64,000 nucleotides of DNA from Streptomyces filipinensis. Its GTDB lineage: Bacteria > Actinomycetota > Actinomycetes > Streptomycetales > Streptomycetaceae. The translations under genes were made by a program, and so were the position numbers. Positions within the stretch are counted from its first letter, which is position 1. The number at the start of each line of letters is the position of its first letter. The stretch covers positions 1-64,000 of the forward strand of contig NZ_BMTD01000012.1 of the NCBI RefSeq assembly GCF_014649495.1, read 5' to 3'. The notes beneath the pieces were generated by a model. The model did not search any database and was not told the DNA's origin. It saw only the letters and a program-made list of their open reading frames with translations. Positions 45,501-55,725 of this stretch are shown here, in pieces.

Positions 45501-45711
45501 CGGTACCGGGGTGCGGATCCGGCCCGGGCGGGGCGCCGGGCCGGGCCAGCCGCCACACGACACGGCCCTCGTCGTCGTAGCGCAGCACCTCGCCGCCGTG
45601 CAGCACGACCAGTCCGGTGCCGTCCGGCGACAGGCACAGGCCGCGGGCGTCGGCGGCCGGCACGGTGAGGATCTGCTGGGCGCTCCAGGCGCCGGCCGGC
45701 GGAGTGCTCAC
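42544..45711 (-). CDS. Beta-propeller (WD40-like) protein with C-terminal vWA-like domain
   Basis: 1055 residues from a GTG that overlaps the previous stop as GTGA. The first 620 or so residues hold WD40/propeller repeats of the form 'LSPDGTGLVVLHGGEVLRY', 'WTPDGDRLFLL', 'LTFSHDGSLLIAG', 'WSPDGRLLAAGTRGRVIVWG', 'WSPDGSRLAATPGSAGGPV' and 'LRWSPVGDQLAATYNSGAAV'. A helical connector follows. The last 190 residues look like a vWA fold: strand 'HGLVLVLDDTPATHG', helix 'LRLAAHLMAATVLRLGRPC', strand 'RVVLLSHPYL'; the metal-binding DxSxS motif is not intact. MoxR ATPases usually act on vWA proteins, and a MoxR gene lies upstream in the operon, so this is the likely receptor or platform subunit. Confidence 0.87.
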   Translation of the reverse strand: MSTPPAGAWSAQQILTVPAADARGLCLSPDGTGLVVLHGGEVLRYDDEGRVVWRLARPGAPPGPDPHPGTDAAVWTPDGDRLFLLGAGRLILLDADTGEPVELPAQLHTEGEITALALSPDARLLAAGLRTGDVLLLYRAEGTVTRLRGVDPVVEVCWIPGRQDTLCVATATSAQLWEPHGGTMTGTLGGLFEGLRRVACSPEGRAIAVEDYAGLRLLDPGSGRELRREFVPYRMNALTFSHDGSLLIAGSELDGLRILGPRLDVLGRLPGRVTGPGDLSLSASGLVAARLDADTIAVWEPSGAVPRPHRRRDPAALRRWANAMGVTVGKVHTRTGERPPGVLRALRLPEAGLGCVAPALVWSPDGAGHWCESGPGRILDYPADAAHPRGEAAVRSFPHGWYDAACLAGDSPVLVLASHYEQGVNRLVDPRDGRVLAERMAGQAVTAHPVRPLRWAAPEPGAAPRQVLVHDLAQDSGGPQRLPVEDGVRRPAWSPDGRLLAAGTRGRVIVWGTGPTGRCRRVRVLDWPDPQAMVCRVAWSPDGSRLAATPGSAGGPVVVWDTGAWQRRQTFGEAGGRDWAPALSWCADSRLLAFASADQDSVAEVWDAQEARRIRVLVPPDGVGGHLWTLRWSPVGDQLAATYNSGAAVLWELFTGGPRTAAAPVAPNGQEELVRLAVLAAVHGFGVPLDLLADVLALLRGTTPPRLRILADHRGLHALRELGWPGPALAGLALLLVADLPADPAYLAPPEVTPADLAQALGRALTGSSIPARGSAPILTELTAALGTVDDRLVALLRILGPEAVAADPTLPARMRRLPLSLTPPGPAQRALLGLRLLDGDTGLAMGGAGGTGRSGLARHGPANRLLPTQLALPTELLRARHARDELLYRTSSGRLPRDPHGLVLVLDDTPATHGKVGSVLRLAAHLMAATVLRLGRPCALVPLAEPWRSRYLQGPEDLVHVWAAGPLTAGDAPTAFREAEVVAARLTADLSGPPRVVLLSHPYLRPAPRPGLRELRVHYPHIPWREPARHRQVLPPEPSPEELRAALTALLSDE

Positions 45712-47363
45712 AGGCCCTCGCCCAGCTCGGCCGCGGCCCGCTCGTACATCTGGGCGGCGCGCTGGAAGTGGCCCGCCTGCTCCAGGAGTTCGGCGGCCTT
45801 GCGGTACTCGCCGCGCAGGGAGTGCTCCATGGCGACCTGGTTCAGCCGCCGCCGTTCCGCCTCCGGGGTGCGCGCCGCGGCCGGTGCGGCGGGCTCCGGT
45901 TCGGGCATCACCTGGGCCAGCCGGTCCAGCAGGTCCCGAGCGGACTCGGACAGTCCGGTGGCGAAGGCGGGCGGTGCGGGCATCCACAGCTGCCAGGCGG
46001 GCCGTACGTCGGCCAGCCGCAGCCGCCAGGCGCCGTCGCGGCACAGCACGGTGATGACGTCCGGGCCGAGGCCGAGGACCTCGTCGCGTGCGGTGTCCGG
46101 CAGCGGCGGGTTGAGGACGCAGCCGCTCTCCAGGTACAGGGCGCCCGGACCGGCCTGGTGGACGGGGATGCCGAAGGGCAGGGCCTGGCACAGCCCGGGC
46201 GGCTCGGTCACCAGGTGGCGGCCGGGTCCGAAGGCGACCACGGCGGTCTCGTGCAGCGGCCGGGTACGCAGGAAGCGGCGCAGCGCGTCGAGTTCGCCGT
46301 CCGCGACCAGCACGGCGTCGACCCGGTGCGGGGCGCGTGCGCTGGTCACCAGGCGGACCGGCAGCGGCGGCCCGAGGGCGGGTACGGGCACCGGTGTGCG
46401 GACGGGCGGTGCGGCGGCCGGCACCGGGTGCGCGTCGAGGAGTTCACCCGCGGCCGGTTCGCCCAGCGGCCGCCACTGCCAGGGCGGTCCGGCCACGGCG
46501 CGTTCCACCACGAGGTGCCCGCCGGGCGGGACCTCCTCCAGCAGTACGGCGTCGTCCAGCGGAAGCCGCAGCCGCACGTCGACCAGGAGCCGGCAGTCCG
46601 GGTCCGCCGCCCGGCAGGCCACGGTTCCCGGCAGCCTGCCGCACGCCTCGACCAGTCCGACGGGTACGGAGCCGTCCGCGGCCCGCAGCCGCAGCAGCAG
46701 CCAGCCCGTGTCCGCCCGGGCCCCGGGGCCGAGCCGCTCGACGGGTGTGAAGGTGGTCGCGACGCCCGTGGCCAGACAGCGGCGCAGCAGCCAGCGGCCC
46801 AGCGCGCCCGGCGCGAGGACGGCGACCTCCTTCAGGCCGGGCGGCGGGCCCGCCACCGGGCTGTGGGCGGCGAGTTCGGCGAGGGACACCGGGTCCCATT
46901 CGGCGACGGTGGACAGCTCGCCGATGGCCCGTGGGACGCCCGCGGCCGGCCGGTCGGGCCACAGCAGGCCGTCGGCGTCGGCCTCGCAGACCACGCCGCC
47001 GTACCCGGCCGCCAGCGGCAGGCCCGGCTGGTGTCCGGGGGTGAGCAGCGCCCACACGGACTGGTCGTAGGGTGGTCTGCGCAGGCCCGGCGGGCCCAGT
47101 TCCGCCGTCGCCGCGACATGGCCCAGGGCGGCGCGGGGGGACGGGAACCGGACGACGGCCGACCAGCCGGCCGGCTCGCCCCGCTCCCCCGGGTCGGTGG
47201 CCGGGGGTTCGCCGGGCGGCGCGGGCGGTGTCTCCTGGCCGTGCGGGGGCACGGGGATCACGGTGATGGGGCGTGAACGGTCGGCCGGCGCCGGCACGGG
47301 CTGGGCGGATGGCTGGGCGGGAAACACGAAGGGGAACTTCTTGCGCCGCCAAAGAGTACTCAT
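45708..47363 (-). CDS. Uncharacterised accessory protein of the MoxR/propeller system (bpX6-like)
   Basis: 551 residues; the ATG at 47363 has GGGGGA upstream. It opens 'MSTLWRRKKFPFVFPAQP' with a basic patch. The body is beta-rich ('VSLAELAAHSPVAGPPPGLK', 'GWLLLRLRAADGSVPVGLV', 'CRLLVDVRLRLPLDDAVLL'). The end is a TPR-like helix pair ('RGEYRKAAELLEQAGHFQRA'). It is encoded between a TPR-type gene and the propeller gene and overlaps the latter by four bases. It fits the large accessory proteins of MoxR-vWA-beta-propeller systems, but this assignment is by context and layout, not a firm motif. Confidence 0.75.
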   Translation of the reverse strand: MSTLWRRKKFPFVFPAQPSAQPVPAPADRSRPITVIPVPPHGQETPPAPPGEPPATDPGERGEPAGWSAVVRFPSPRAALGHVAATAELGPPGLRRPPYDQSVWALLTPGHQPGLPLAAGYGGVVCEADADGLLWPDRPAAGVPRAIGELSTVAEWDPVSLAELAAHSPVAGPPPGLKEVAVLAPGALGRWLLRRCLATGVATTFTPVERLGPGARADTGWLLLRLRAADGSVPVGLVEACGRLPGTVACRAADPDCRLLVDVRLRLPLDDAVLLEEVPPGGHLVVERAVAGPPWQWRPLGEPAAGELLDAHPVPAAAPPVRTPVPVPALGPPLPVRLVTSARAPHRVDAVLVADGELDALRRFLRTRPLHETAVVAFGPGRHLVTEPPGLCQALPFGIPVHQAGPGALYLESGCVLNPPLPDTARDEVLGLGPDVITVLCRDGAWRLRLADVRPAWQLWMPAPPAFATGLSESARDLLDRLAQVMPEPEPAAPAAARTPEAERRRLNQVAMEHSLRGEYRKAAELLEQAGHFQRAAQMYERAAAELGEGL

Positions 47364-47400
47364 GGGTCCCCCGATGGATGGATCTGCCGATGCCGCTCGC

Positions 47401-48075
47401 CTACGCCTGTGCCGGGGCCGGCGGCGCGGGTCCGGTGGGTACGCCGGTGGTGTCGCCGAGGGTGCGGGCGGCCCACTGCTGCCAGCGGTCGGCGCAGCCG
47501 GTGACGCCGGCCCGGTAGGAGGCGGCGAACACCAGGGCGCCGAGGTCCGGGCGGCGGATGTGGTCCGCCGCGGTGACCGCCCACGCCTCCACCTCGGCCC
47601 GCTCCCGGGCCGGGGCGAGCGAGCCGATGCGCTCCGGCACCCCCGCCAGGGTGCGCAGCAGCGCCTCGCTCTCGCCGTACGCGCGGGCCGCGGCCAGCTG
47701 CCGGCCCAGCCGGCGCCGCAGCCGTTCGGCCGCGGTCCGTGGTTCCGCGAGGGCGAACAGGTGCTCCGCGGTGGCGTAGGACCGGGTGAGGGTGACCAGG
47801 GTCCAGCCGGCGCGCAGCAGGTCGCCGCCCTCCTCGAAGCACTCGGCCGCGGCCTCGAAGCGGCGTGCGGACAGCAGGCATTCCGCGGCGCGGCTCGGCC
47901 GGCGGGCGCGCCGCCAGAGGCCGGCGGCGCGCTCCAGGTCGCCGGCCTGCTCCCACAGCTCGGCCGCCTTCAGCGGGTGGCCGGCGTCGGCGTGGCAGCG
48001 GGCGGCCTCGGCGTAGTCGCCCGCCTGCTCGTAGCAGCGGGCGGCGTCCGCCAGGAGGTCGGGCGATCTCGTCAT
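47401..48075 (-). CDS. TPR-like repeat protein of the ternary-system operon
   Basis: A 224-residue helical protein with tandem repeats 'AARCYEQAGDYAEAARCHAD', 'AAELWEQAGDLERAAGLWRR', 'AAECLLSARRFEAAAECFEE' and 'YATAEHLFALAEPRTAAERL'. The A-x-x-x-E-x-A-G-D pattern is typical of TPR or SEL1-like helical hairpins, which serve as protein-binding scaffolds. Its ATG overlaps the stop of the preceding gene by four bases. It probably links components of the complex; the partner is not known. Confidence 0.82.
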   Translation of the reverse strand: MTRSPDLLADAARCYEQAGDYAEAARCHADAGHPLKAAELWEQAGDLERAAGLWRRARRPSRAAECLLSARRFEAAAECFEEGGDLLRAGWTLVTLTRSYATAEHLFALAEPRTAAERLRRRLGRQLAAARAYGESEALLRTLAGVPERIGSLAPARERAEVEAWAVTAADHIRRPDLGALVFAASYRAGVTGCADRWQQWAARTLGDTTGVPTGPAPPAPAQA

Positions 48076-48344
48076 TCGTGGGCGCGCCTCGGTTCGCGGT
48101 ACTGCTCCCCGTCGTCCGGATCGGTCTGCGCGGGCAGCTGCCGGAGCTGGGGCTCACGTTCCCGCTCGGGTACCTCTTCCGCCACGCCGGGCCTGCGGTC
48201 CAGCACCCGGCCGATCGCGTACGCGATCTCGTCGTGGGCCGCGTCGTGATCCTCGATCCGGGTGGTGCGGCCGATGTCGTCCACCTGGAACAGCTCGACC
48301 TCGCCGGTCTCGGAGTTGTACCGGAACTCGACCCTGACCCGCAT
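48072..48344 (-). CDS. Small beta-rich protein of the operon (DUF2997-like, possible modifier or adaptor)
   Basis: A 90-residue protein starting 'MRVRVEFRYNSETGEVELFQ', two strands joined by a turn, followed by a helix 'DHDAAHDEIAYAIGRVLDRR' and a long acidic/basic disordered tail. The first 60 residues are compatible with a compact ferredoxin or ubiquitin-like alpha+beta fold, but the C-terminus is not the Gly-Gly of a typical modifier. It is embedded tightly between a coiled-coil gene and the TPR gene. A role as adaptor or as the modifier of the E1/E2 pair is possible and untested. Confidence 0.72.
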   Translation of the reverse strand: MRVRVEFRYNSETGEVELFQVDDIGRTTRIEDHDAAHDEIAYAIGRVLDRRPGVAEEVPEREREPQLRQLPAQTDPDDGEQYREPRRAHE

Positions 48345-48347
48345 CGC

Positions 48348-49142
48348 TCAGGCCTCCATCTCGAACTGGATGTTGAGCGTGCCGTCCGTGTCGTCGACCT
48401 GGATGTCCTGTACCCCGTGCTCGCGCGCGTAGGCCACGATGGCGTCGCGGTAGGCCACGGCCAGCACCTCGTGCACCGGGCGCAGGAAGCCGGTCCGGGC
48501 GTCCCGCAGCTGGGCCTCGGCGTCCCGTTCGAGCTCCTCGCGGCGCCGCTCGGCCTCGGCGGCGGCCCGGCGTTCGGCCTCCGCCCGGGCCTCGGCGTCG
48601 ATCTCGTCGCGCTGGCCGGCCAGCCTGCGCCGCCCGGCGAGCCGCTCCTGCTCCTCCTCGCGGGCTACCTGCTCCGCGGCGTCGCGGTCGGCTCGTTCCT
48701 GGGCCTGGGCGCGGGCGGTGCGCTCGGCCACCGACTTGCTCAGGCCCGCCCAGCTGTCGTCGTAGTACCGCGCGGTGTGCTCGGCGGTGGTGTTCACGTC
48801 GACCGTGCCCTGCAGGGTGCGGGTCACCTCGGCCTCGGCGGTCACGACGTCGCTGAGGCGGGCGGTCATCTCGATCTCTCCGGTGTCGAGGTGGTAGACG
48901 ACCGTGCCGCCGTCCATGTCGAGCCGGTAGGCGCCGTCCTGCCAGGTCCAGCGGGTGTCGGCGCCGAGCGCGTCCTCGAACGCCCGGCGGGCCGGGGCGC
49001 CGAGCAGGGTCCCGAACTCCTCCCGGAGCGTGGCCTCGCCGGCCACCTCGGCGCTGGCCCGGCCCGTGCGGCGCAGCTCTTCCTGCCACATGCGGGTGAG
49101 CCGGCTGGAGGCCCGGACGCGGACCCGTCGGGGATTGCACAT
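48348..49142 (-). CDS. Coiled-coil accessory protein of the ternary system
   Basis: 264 residues. A globular N-terminal part ('ASSRLTRMWQEELRRTGRAS', 'TRWTWQDGAYRLDMDGGTVV', 'YHLDTGEIEMTARLSDVVTA') leads into a long charged coiled coil ('AEAERRAAAEAERRREELER') from about 140 to 215. A C-terminal domain follows with 'YREAIVAYAREHGV'-like helix ('AYRDAIVAYAREHG') and the strands 'DIQVDDTDGTLNIQFEMEA'. GAGGGGG precedes the ATG. It resembles the helical accessory proteins in FtsH ternary systems. Function unknown. Confidence 0.75.
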   Translation of the reverse strand: MCNPRRVRVRASSRLTRMWQEELRRTGRASAEVAGEATLREEFGTLLGAPARRAFEDALGADTRWTWQDGAYRLDMDGGTVVYHLDTGEIEMTARLSDVVTAEAEVTRTLQGTVDVNTTAEHTARYYDDSWAGLSKSVAERTARAQAQERADRDAAEQVAREEEQERLAGRRRLAGQRDEIDAEARAEAERRAAAEAERRREELERDAEAQLRDARTGFLRPVHEVLAVAYRDAIVAYAREHGVQDIQVDDTDGTLNIQFEMEA

Positions 49143-49172
49143 GCTGGGGTACCCCCTCGTGTGTTCCCGCCC

Positions 49173-50375
49173 TCACTCGAACTGGTCGAGCAAGGCGTTC
49201 ACTTCGGCAATGATACGAGACAGCTCTGCCTCGGTCTGGGTGTTCACGGGGGGATGCTCCCTCAACTCCCGTGACAGGTCGGCGAGTTTGTGGAGCCCTT
49301 CGACGACGCTCCATTCGCTGGGCCGCCGGTCGGCGGTCAGCGGCGCGCCGATCTCCCGGGCGTCGAGCAGGATCTCGTGGTCGGGGCGGCGCCGTCGGGC
49401 CGGCTCCCCGCCGTGCTTCTCCACCACGGCCTGGACGGCCTCCTCCACCGTGGTGCGGTCGGCCGGGTCGGTCCAGATGTGGGCCATGGGCCACAGGTCG
49501 ACGGGCTCGGCGGTGCGCGACTCACGCAGCAGCGCGGCCCCGGCGACCAGTTTCAGGCTGCGCACCAGCCGGCGGTCCGAGAGCCGGACCCCCTGGATCA
49601 ACAACTGCCGTACCAGCTCGCGGTGTTCGCCGAGTACGGGGTCCAGGTCGACGTCCCTCAGCCGCAGGGTGAGCCGGCCCAGCCGCTCGACGGTCACCGT
49701 ACCGGAGGTCCGACCGGCGGACGGGGCGGCCGTGCCCGCGCCCCGCGCCTGTTCGGCCGCCTGGACGGCGGCGGTGAACCGGCGGGCCTCGTGCTCCCAG
49801 CCCACCTGGAGGAGCCGTTCGAGATCGGTGCCGCCCACCGGCTCCACCTCCAGCCGGATCAGGAAGCGGTCCGAGAAGGCGGTCAGGCCGGGGTCGTCGG
49901 GTATCTCGTTGGTGGCGCCCAGCAGGCTGATCAGCGGGGCGTTCTCGGCTCGTGCGCCGTTGTGGTAGCGGCGTTCGTTGAGCAGGGTGAGCAGGGTGTT
50001 GAGGATGGCGCTGCTGCCCTGGAACACCTCGTCCAGGAAGACGAGTTCGGCGGTCGGCAGCATGCCCTCGGTACGCACCTGGTAGGTGCCCTGCCGGAAC
50101 TGCTCGAAGTCCAGCGCGCCGAAGATCTCCGACGGCTCGGTGAACCGGGTGAGCAGATAGCTGAAGTGGTGGGCCTCGATGTGCCGGGCGAGGGCCGAGA
50201 TCAGCTCGCTCTTGGCGGTTCCGGTGGGCCCCAGCAGCAGCGCGTGTTCCCGGCAGACCACGGCGAGCTGCAGCAGCCGCACGGCGCGGTCGCGGCCGAC
50301 GAACTCGCCGTCGAGCCGTCGCCGTACGTACTCCAGGTCCCTGATGGTGTCGACGGTGTCCTGGCCCCAGCTCAC
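49173..50375 (-). CDS. MoxR-family AAA+ ATPase (RavA-like)
   Basis: 400 residues from a GTG with GGAGG upstream. Walker A is 'GPTGTAKS' (49-56), Walker B is 'ELVFLDEVFQG' with D115 and E116, sensor 1 is 'LLGATNEIPDD', and the following helix has 'RFLIRLEVEPVGG'. MoxR ATPases couple ATP hydrolysis to remodelling of vWA-domain partners. The only vWA-like domain in the operon is in the propeller protein. Fourteen C-terminal helical segments are typical of the family's lid. It is transcribed after the FtsH-like gene with a 39-base gap. Confidence 0.92.
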   Translation of the reverse strand: MSWGQDTVDTIRDLEYVRRRLDGEFVGRDRAVRLLQLAVVCREHALLLGPTGTAKSELISALARHIEAHHFSYLLTRFTEPSEIFGALDFEQFRQGTYQVRTEGMLPTAELVFLDEVFQGSSAILNTLLTLLNERRYHNGARAENAPLISLLGATNEIPDDPGLTAFSDRFLIRLEVEPVGGTDLERLLQVGWEHEARRFTAAVQAAEQARGAGTAAPSAGRTSGTVTVERLGRLTLRLRDVDLDPVLGEHRELVRQLLIQGVRLSDRRLVRSLKLVAGAALLRESRTAEPVDLWPMAHIWTDPADRTTVEEAVQAVVEKHGGEPARRRRPDHEILLDAREIGAPLTADRRPSEWSVVEGLHKLADLSRELREHPPVNTQTEAELSRIIAEVNALLDQFE

Positions 50376-50414
50376 CGTGCCTCCTTCCGCGTGTCCCTCG
50401 TGACCGTCACGGCG

Positions 50415-52321
<1,907 letters not shown>

Positions 52322-52325
<4 letters not shown>

Positions 52326-53194
52326 GCGGTACTCCCCCCACTCGCTTCGAGCCGTTCCACCTGCCGGTACAGGCGTACGCCCGCCAGGTACGCGGTGCCG
52401 ATGCCGGAGCGGGCCCGCAGCAGCCGCCGGTGCGAGCGCTCCAGCCGGGCGAGCGCGGCCCACCAGCAGGCGACCGGGCGGGCGGCGGCCAGGTCGGGCG
52501 GCACGGTCAGGCCGGCGCGGGCCCGGCGGATGAGCGCGAGGTGGGCCTCCGTGTGGCGCAGCAGGGCCGCCTCGTACACGTCGATCACCAGCTCGCGCTC
52601 GCTCATCCGGAGCTGGTCGAGCAGCCGGCCCCGCCACAGGGCCTGGGCCGGGGAGGCGGGGGCCTCGCAGTAGACGGCGGTGATCAGACGCCGGCCCTGG
52701 GGATGCGTCAGCAGCACGTCCTCCAGCAGGAGTTCGGCGTGGGTCTCGCCGACCGGGTCGGGGCGGTCGAGCAGGGCGGTGAGCGGTGAGGCGGCCCGCA
52801 GCCGGCCGGCCAGCGCCGGGTCGGCGATGTGCGGGAGTGCGGGCGCGACCACCGTGTGGTGGGCGAGCACGTCCCACAGCGAGCGGGCCGGCGGCACGGC
52901 GCGGACGGTCTCGGCCGCGAGCTGGGCCTGGGACCGCGCGCCGACCGCCGCGGCCAGCAGCAGGGCCCCGGCCCCGACCGGCCGCCGCTCGCGGGAGGCC
53001 AGGGCGTCCAGCCGCAGCCGGGCCGCCGACTGCGCCGCCAGCCGGACCACCGCCGCGGTGACGTCGGACGGGGGCGCGGCCAGCTCCTGGGGAAGGGTCA
53101 GTTCTCCTTCGGGCGGCGCCGGATGGGCGGCCGGGCCGCCGTCAGCGGCCGTCGCCCACGACAGCACGCGCAAGGCGGTATCGACCGCGGTCAT
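52322..53194 (-). CDS. Uncharacterised helical protein of the Ub-like/AAA operon
   Basis: 290 residues, almost entirely helical ('ALLLAAAVGARSQAQLAAET', 'ALWRGRLLDQLRMSERELVI', 'HTEAHLALIRRARAGLTVPP', 'RSHRRLLRARSGIGTAYLAG'). No signal peptide, metal site or catalytic motif was seen. The start at 53194 overlaps the preceding JAB gene by 53 bases, longer than the usual four-base overlaps here, so the true start may lie further in; GGGTGAAAG precedes the ATG. It overlaps the FtsH-like gene start by four bases. Probably an adaptor of the AAA+ protein; not recognised. Confidence 0.72.
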
Positions 53195-54233
53195 CTTTCA
53201 CCCACTGTTCGCATTCGCGCACCGAGTCGCCGGAGCGTGCGTAGAAACGCAGCAGCCGGTCGTCGCCGCTGAGATTGATCAGTCCCGCCACCTGCCAGGG
53301 CTGGCGGAACGTGCCGAGGTGCAGATCGACGTCGATGCTCGACAGACCCGAGTCGTTCCCCGAGAACAGATGCGTGTGGTACCAGCCCATCAGCTGCCGG
53401 TCCTGGCCGGAGGCGGTGATGCGCTGGTTCACGTCGCGGAAGGAGTCCCCGGTGAAGGTGAAGTGCAGCGCTCCGGCGCCCGAGTGCTCGGCCGGGGTGA
53501 CCTCGTTGATCTCCACGAGATAGCGGTCGGCCGGCGCCTCGCCGTCGTCGCCGGCCCGTTGGGGAAGCTCCGCGCCGAGGACGCGCAGCACCTTGCCGAG
53601 CAGGAAGCCGCCCTCCTCCAGCCGGCGGGACAGCTTCATCTCCTGCAGATGGCCGTGGATGTCCTCGGACAGCAGGACCGTCACCTGACCGAGATCGGCG
53701 GCGTCGATGCCCAGCTCGGCCGGGTCGATACCGGGTACCGGCGGCTCGGCCACCTTGCGCACGGTGAAACTGCGCCTGCTCTCCCGGAGGTTGAGGTCCA
53801 TGGTGCCCTCGACCTCGGGGGTCGAGCGGCCTAGTGCCAGACCGCTCAGGGAGGGGTGGTCGATGCAGAAGCCCCAGACCTGTTCGTCGGGGTCGAGCTG
53901 CTGCACCACGTGCTGCAGGACCGGGCCGAGCAGTTCGCGCACCGGGTACTCGCGGTCGATGACGGTCTCTCCGCCCTGGGAGACGATCACCCCCAGGCGG
54001 CCGATCTGGCTGCGCAGGTTGTGGATCGTGCGCGGGCCGTCCACCAGCCGGGGATCCGGCCTGCGCACGTACCGCAGATGCATGATCAGCGGCTCGTCGG
54101 GCTCGCCGTCGGGCAGGTCCCGGCGCAGCCCTTCGACCATCAGCGAGGACAGGGTCATCTTGCCGATCAGGTCGAAGGACGTGCCCTTGTAGAGCAGCAC
54201 CATGGCCGTGCCGGCGCGGTTCTCCTCACTCAT
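53142..54233 (-). CDS. JAB/JAMM metallopeptidase (deubiquitinase-like)
   Basis: 363 residues. The zinc site is H286-T-H288 in 'GWYHTHLFSGNDSG', with S298 and D301 in 'LSSIDVDL'; the catalytic Glu is most likely in 'YLVEINEVTPAEH'. The spacing is HxHx9Sx2D, two longer than the canonical HxHx7Sx2D. An extra N-terminal half precedes the JAB domain, containing 'RRSFTVRKVAEPPVPGIDP' and 'PDEQVWGFCIDHPSLSG'. Bacterial JAB enzymes in E1/E2 operons cleave the modifier from its precursor or from targets. The gene overlaps the E2 gene by eight bases. Confidence 0.9.
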   Translation of the reverse strand: MSEENRAGTAMVLLYKGTSFDLIGKMTLSSLMVEGLRRDLPDGEPDEPLIMHLRYVRRPDPRLVDGPRTIHNLRSQIGRLGVIVSQGGETVIDREYPVRELLGPVLQHVVQQLDPDEQVWGFCIDHPSLSGLALGRSTPEVEGTMDLNLRESRRSFTVRKVAEPPVPGIDPAELGIDAADLGQVTVLLSEDIHGHLQEMKLSRRLEEGGFLLGKVLRVLGAELPQRAGDDGEAPADRYLVEINEVTPAEHSGAGALHFTFTGDSFRDVNQRITASGQDRQLMGWYHTHLFSGNDSGLSSIDVDLHLGTFRQPWQVAGLINLSGDDRLLRFYARSGDSVRECEQWVKDDRGRYRLARAVVGDGR

Positions 54234-55725
54234 CCGCGCTCGCCTCCACGCGCCGGACCTTGAGGAACCGGGAGCGGTCGGCGCGCTCGGTCAGGCCCGC
54301 CCGGGCCAGCCAGGTGGTGCCGCCGATCTCCTTGATGCGCTCCTGGCCCTCCCAGGAGAACGCCCAGGCGGCGGCGTCTCCGTCGAGGTATCCGCCGCGT
54401 TCGATGATGTCCTGCACGAGGCTGTCGAAGTCCATGGCCATCCGGTAGTCGTGGGGCAGGATCTCGTAGTTGCGGTAGCGGGCCATGTCGATGAGCATCT
54501 GGCACAGCGAGTACATGCTCAGGTTCGGTGTGTAGTCCGTCATCAGCGGGCCGAGGCACACCGCGCCCTTGCGGTCCTCGTCGCGGGCGATGTTCGGGTG
54601 GAACACGTCCGACCGCCAGCGCACGCGCGGGGCCTGGATGGGGAACTCCGAGGGCATCCAGACGGTCAGCTCGTGCTGGTCGATGCGGCGGGGGTCGAGC
54701 GGCCAGGACTCCAGGTCGTCGGGTGGTGCGAAGCCGGGGACGTGCAGGTCCACCCGGTACTCCACGGGGAGCTTGTCGTCGTCCATGGCGACCAGCGTGA
54801 ACTCGTCGTGCTCGGCGGCGAAGTCGACGATGTCGTCGCGGGCCCGGGCCAGTGCCTCGAAGCGCAGCCAGCTGTCGACGCCGGCGGTCGACTCGGCGGA
54901 CATCTGCAACTGGCCGCCGTCGCGCACGCCCTGGTTGTAGAGCGGCTGCTCCGGGTCGAGTCGGCGGGCCTCGCCGCTCTCGTCGCGGAAGTCGACGACG
55001 GCGCGCAGCAGATGCCCGTTGGCGTCCTGGGCGACCTCGGGACGGTACTGGGCCCAGACGGCCGGGACGAGTTCGCTCGGCAGGGTCGTGTTGGGCACGT
55101 ACGGGATCTCGAACTGCTGGCCGTCGGGGCCCATGACCTCCAGGCGGGTGTACAGGGTGGGCCGGAAGTCGTACTCGCCGTAGAGCACTTCCACGTCGGG
55201 TGCGATCCGCGCGGCCCGCTCGCGCAGCTGGTCCAGCCGGTCCGGGAGCATCGCGGCGATCCGGAAGGCGGCCTGCCGGTGGCCGGCGTACAGCTGGACG
55301 GCGTCGGCGTCGATCAGCTCGCGCACCAGCCTGAGCAGTTCGGGATAGGCCTCGCTGCCCACGAACTCCACCGTGCGGTACAGCGTCTCGGCGTTGCCCG
55401 CGGTGCCCTGCTGCTCCCGCTCCTCCTCGTCGAGGAAGGCGCGGATCTTCTGCAGGACCTGGTTGCCCGGCCAGCGGCGCAGCACCGTGACCAGCAACTG
55501 GTGGACGCCGTCCCGCTGCACGGCGCCCAGCTCCAGCGCGCGCACCACCTGCCGCCAGTAGGCGACGACCTCCTGGCCCGCGTCCCAGCGCGGCCGGGCC
55601 TGCGGCGGGAAGTCCATGTCCTCCAGGACTTCCTCGGCCTGGTTCTGGGTGCGGTAGAGCTCGGCGAGCAGGTCGACGAGCTCGCGTTTGATCTCGGGGG
55701 GCAGCTTGCCCGCTTCGTAGGTCAT
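54226..55725 (-). CDS. EAD1 - ubiquitin-like - E2 conjugating-enzyme fusion
   Basis: 499 residues. Residues 1-90 form an effector-associated EAD1 domain ('PEIKRELVDLLAELYRTQNQ', 'AYWRQVVRALELGAVQRDGV', 'RRWPGNQVLQKIRAFLD'). A Ub-like/YukD-like segment follows at about 175-270 ('TLYTRLEVMGPDGQQFEIPY', 'RAVVDFRDESGEARRLDPEQ', 'LYNQGVRDGGQLQMSAES'). The E2 fold occupies about 330-450 ('SEFPIQAPRVRWRSDVFHPN'), with active-site C390 in 'GAVCLGPL' and the following 'NLSMYSLCQMLIDMARY'. E2s carry a ubiquitin-like modifier as a thioester; the Ub-like part is internal, so the free modifier must come from elsewhere. The ATG overlaps the E1 stop by four bases. Confidence 0.9.
   Translation of the reverse strand: MTYEAGKLPPEIKRELVDLLAELYRTQNQAEEVLEDMDFPPQARPRWDAGQEVVAYWRQVVRALELGAVQRDGVHQLLVTVLRRWPGNQVLQKIRAFLDEEEREQQGTAGNAETLYRTVEFVGSEAYPELLRLVRELIDADAVQLYAGHRQAAFRIAAMLPDRLDQLRERAARIAPDVEVLYGEYDFRPTLYTRLEVMGPDGQQFEIPYVPNTTLPSELVPAVWAQYRPEVAQDANGHLLRAVVDFRDESGEARRLDPEQPLYNQGVRDGGQLQMSAESTAGVDSWLRFEALARARDDIVDFAAEHDEFTLVAMDDDKLPVEYRVDLHVPGFAPPDDLESWPLDPRRIDQHELTVWMPSEFPIQAPRVRWRSDVFHPNIARDEDRKGAVCLGPLMTDYTPNLSMYSLCQMLIDMARYRNYEILPHDYRMAMDFDSLVQDIIERGGYLDGDAAAWAFSWEGQERIKEIGGTTWLARAGLTERADRSRFLKVRRVEASADE

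Noticed and set aside
45712..46191. Upstream extension of the propeller protein
   Set aside because: Overlaps the coding sequence of the accessory protein in another frame and is Arg/Pro/Gly-rich; the GTG at 45711 with the GTGA overlap is the better start.
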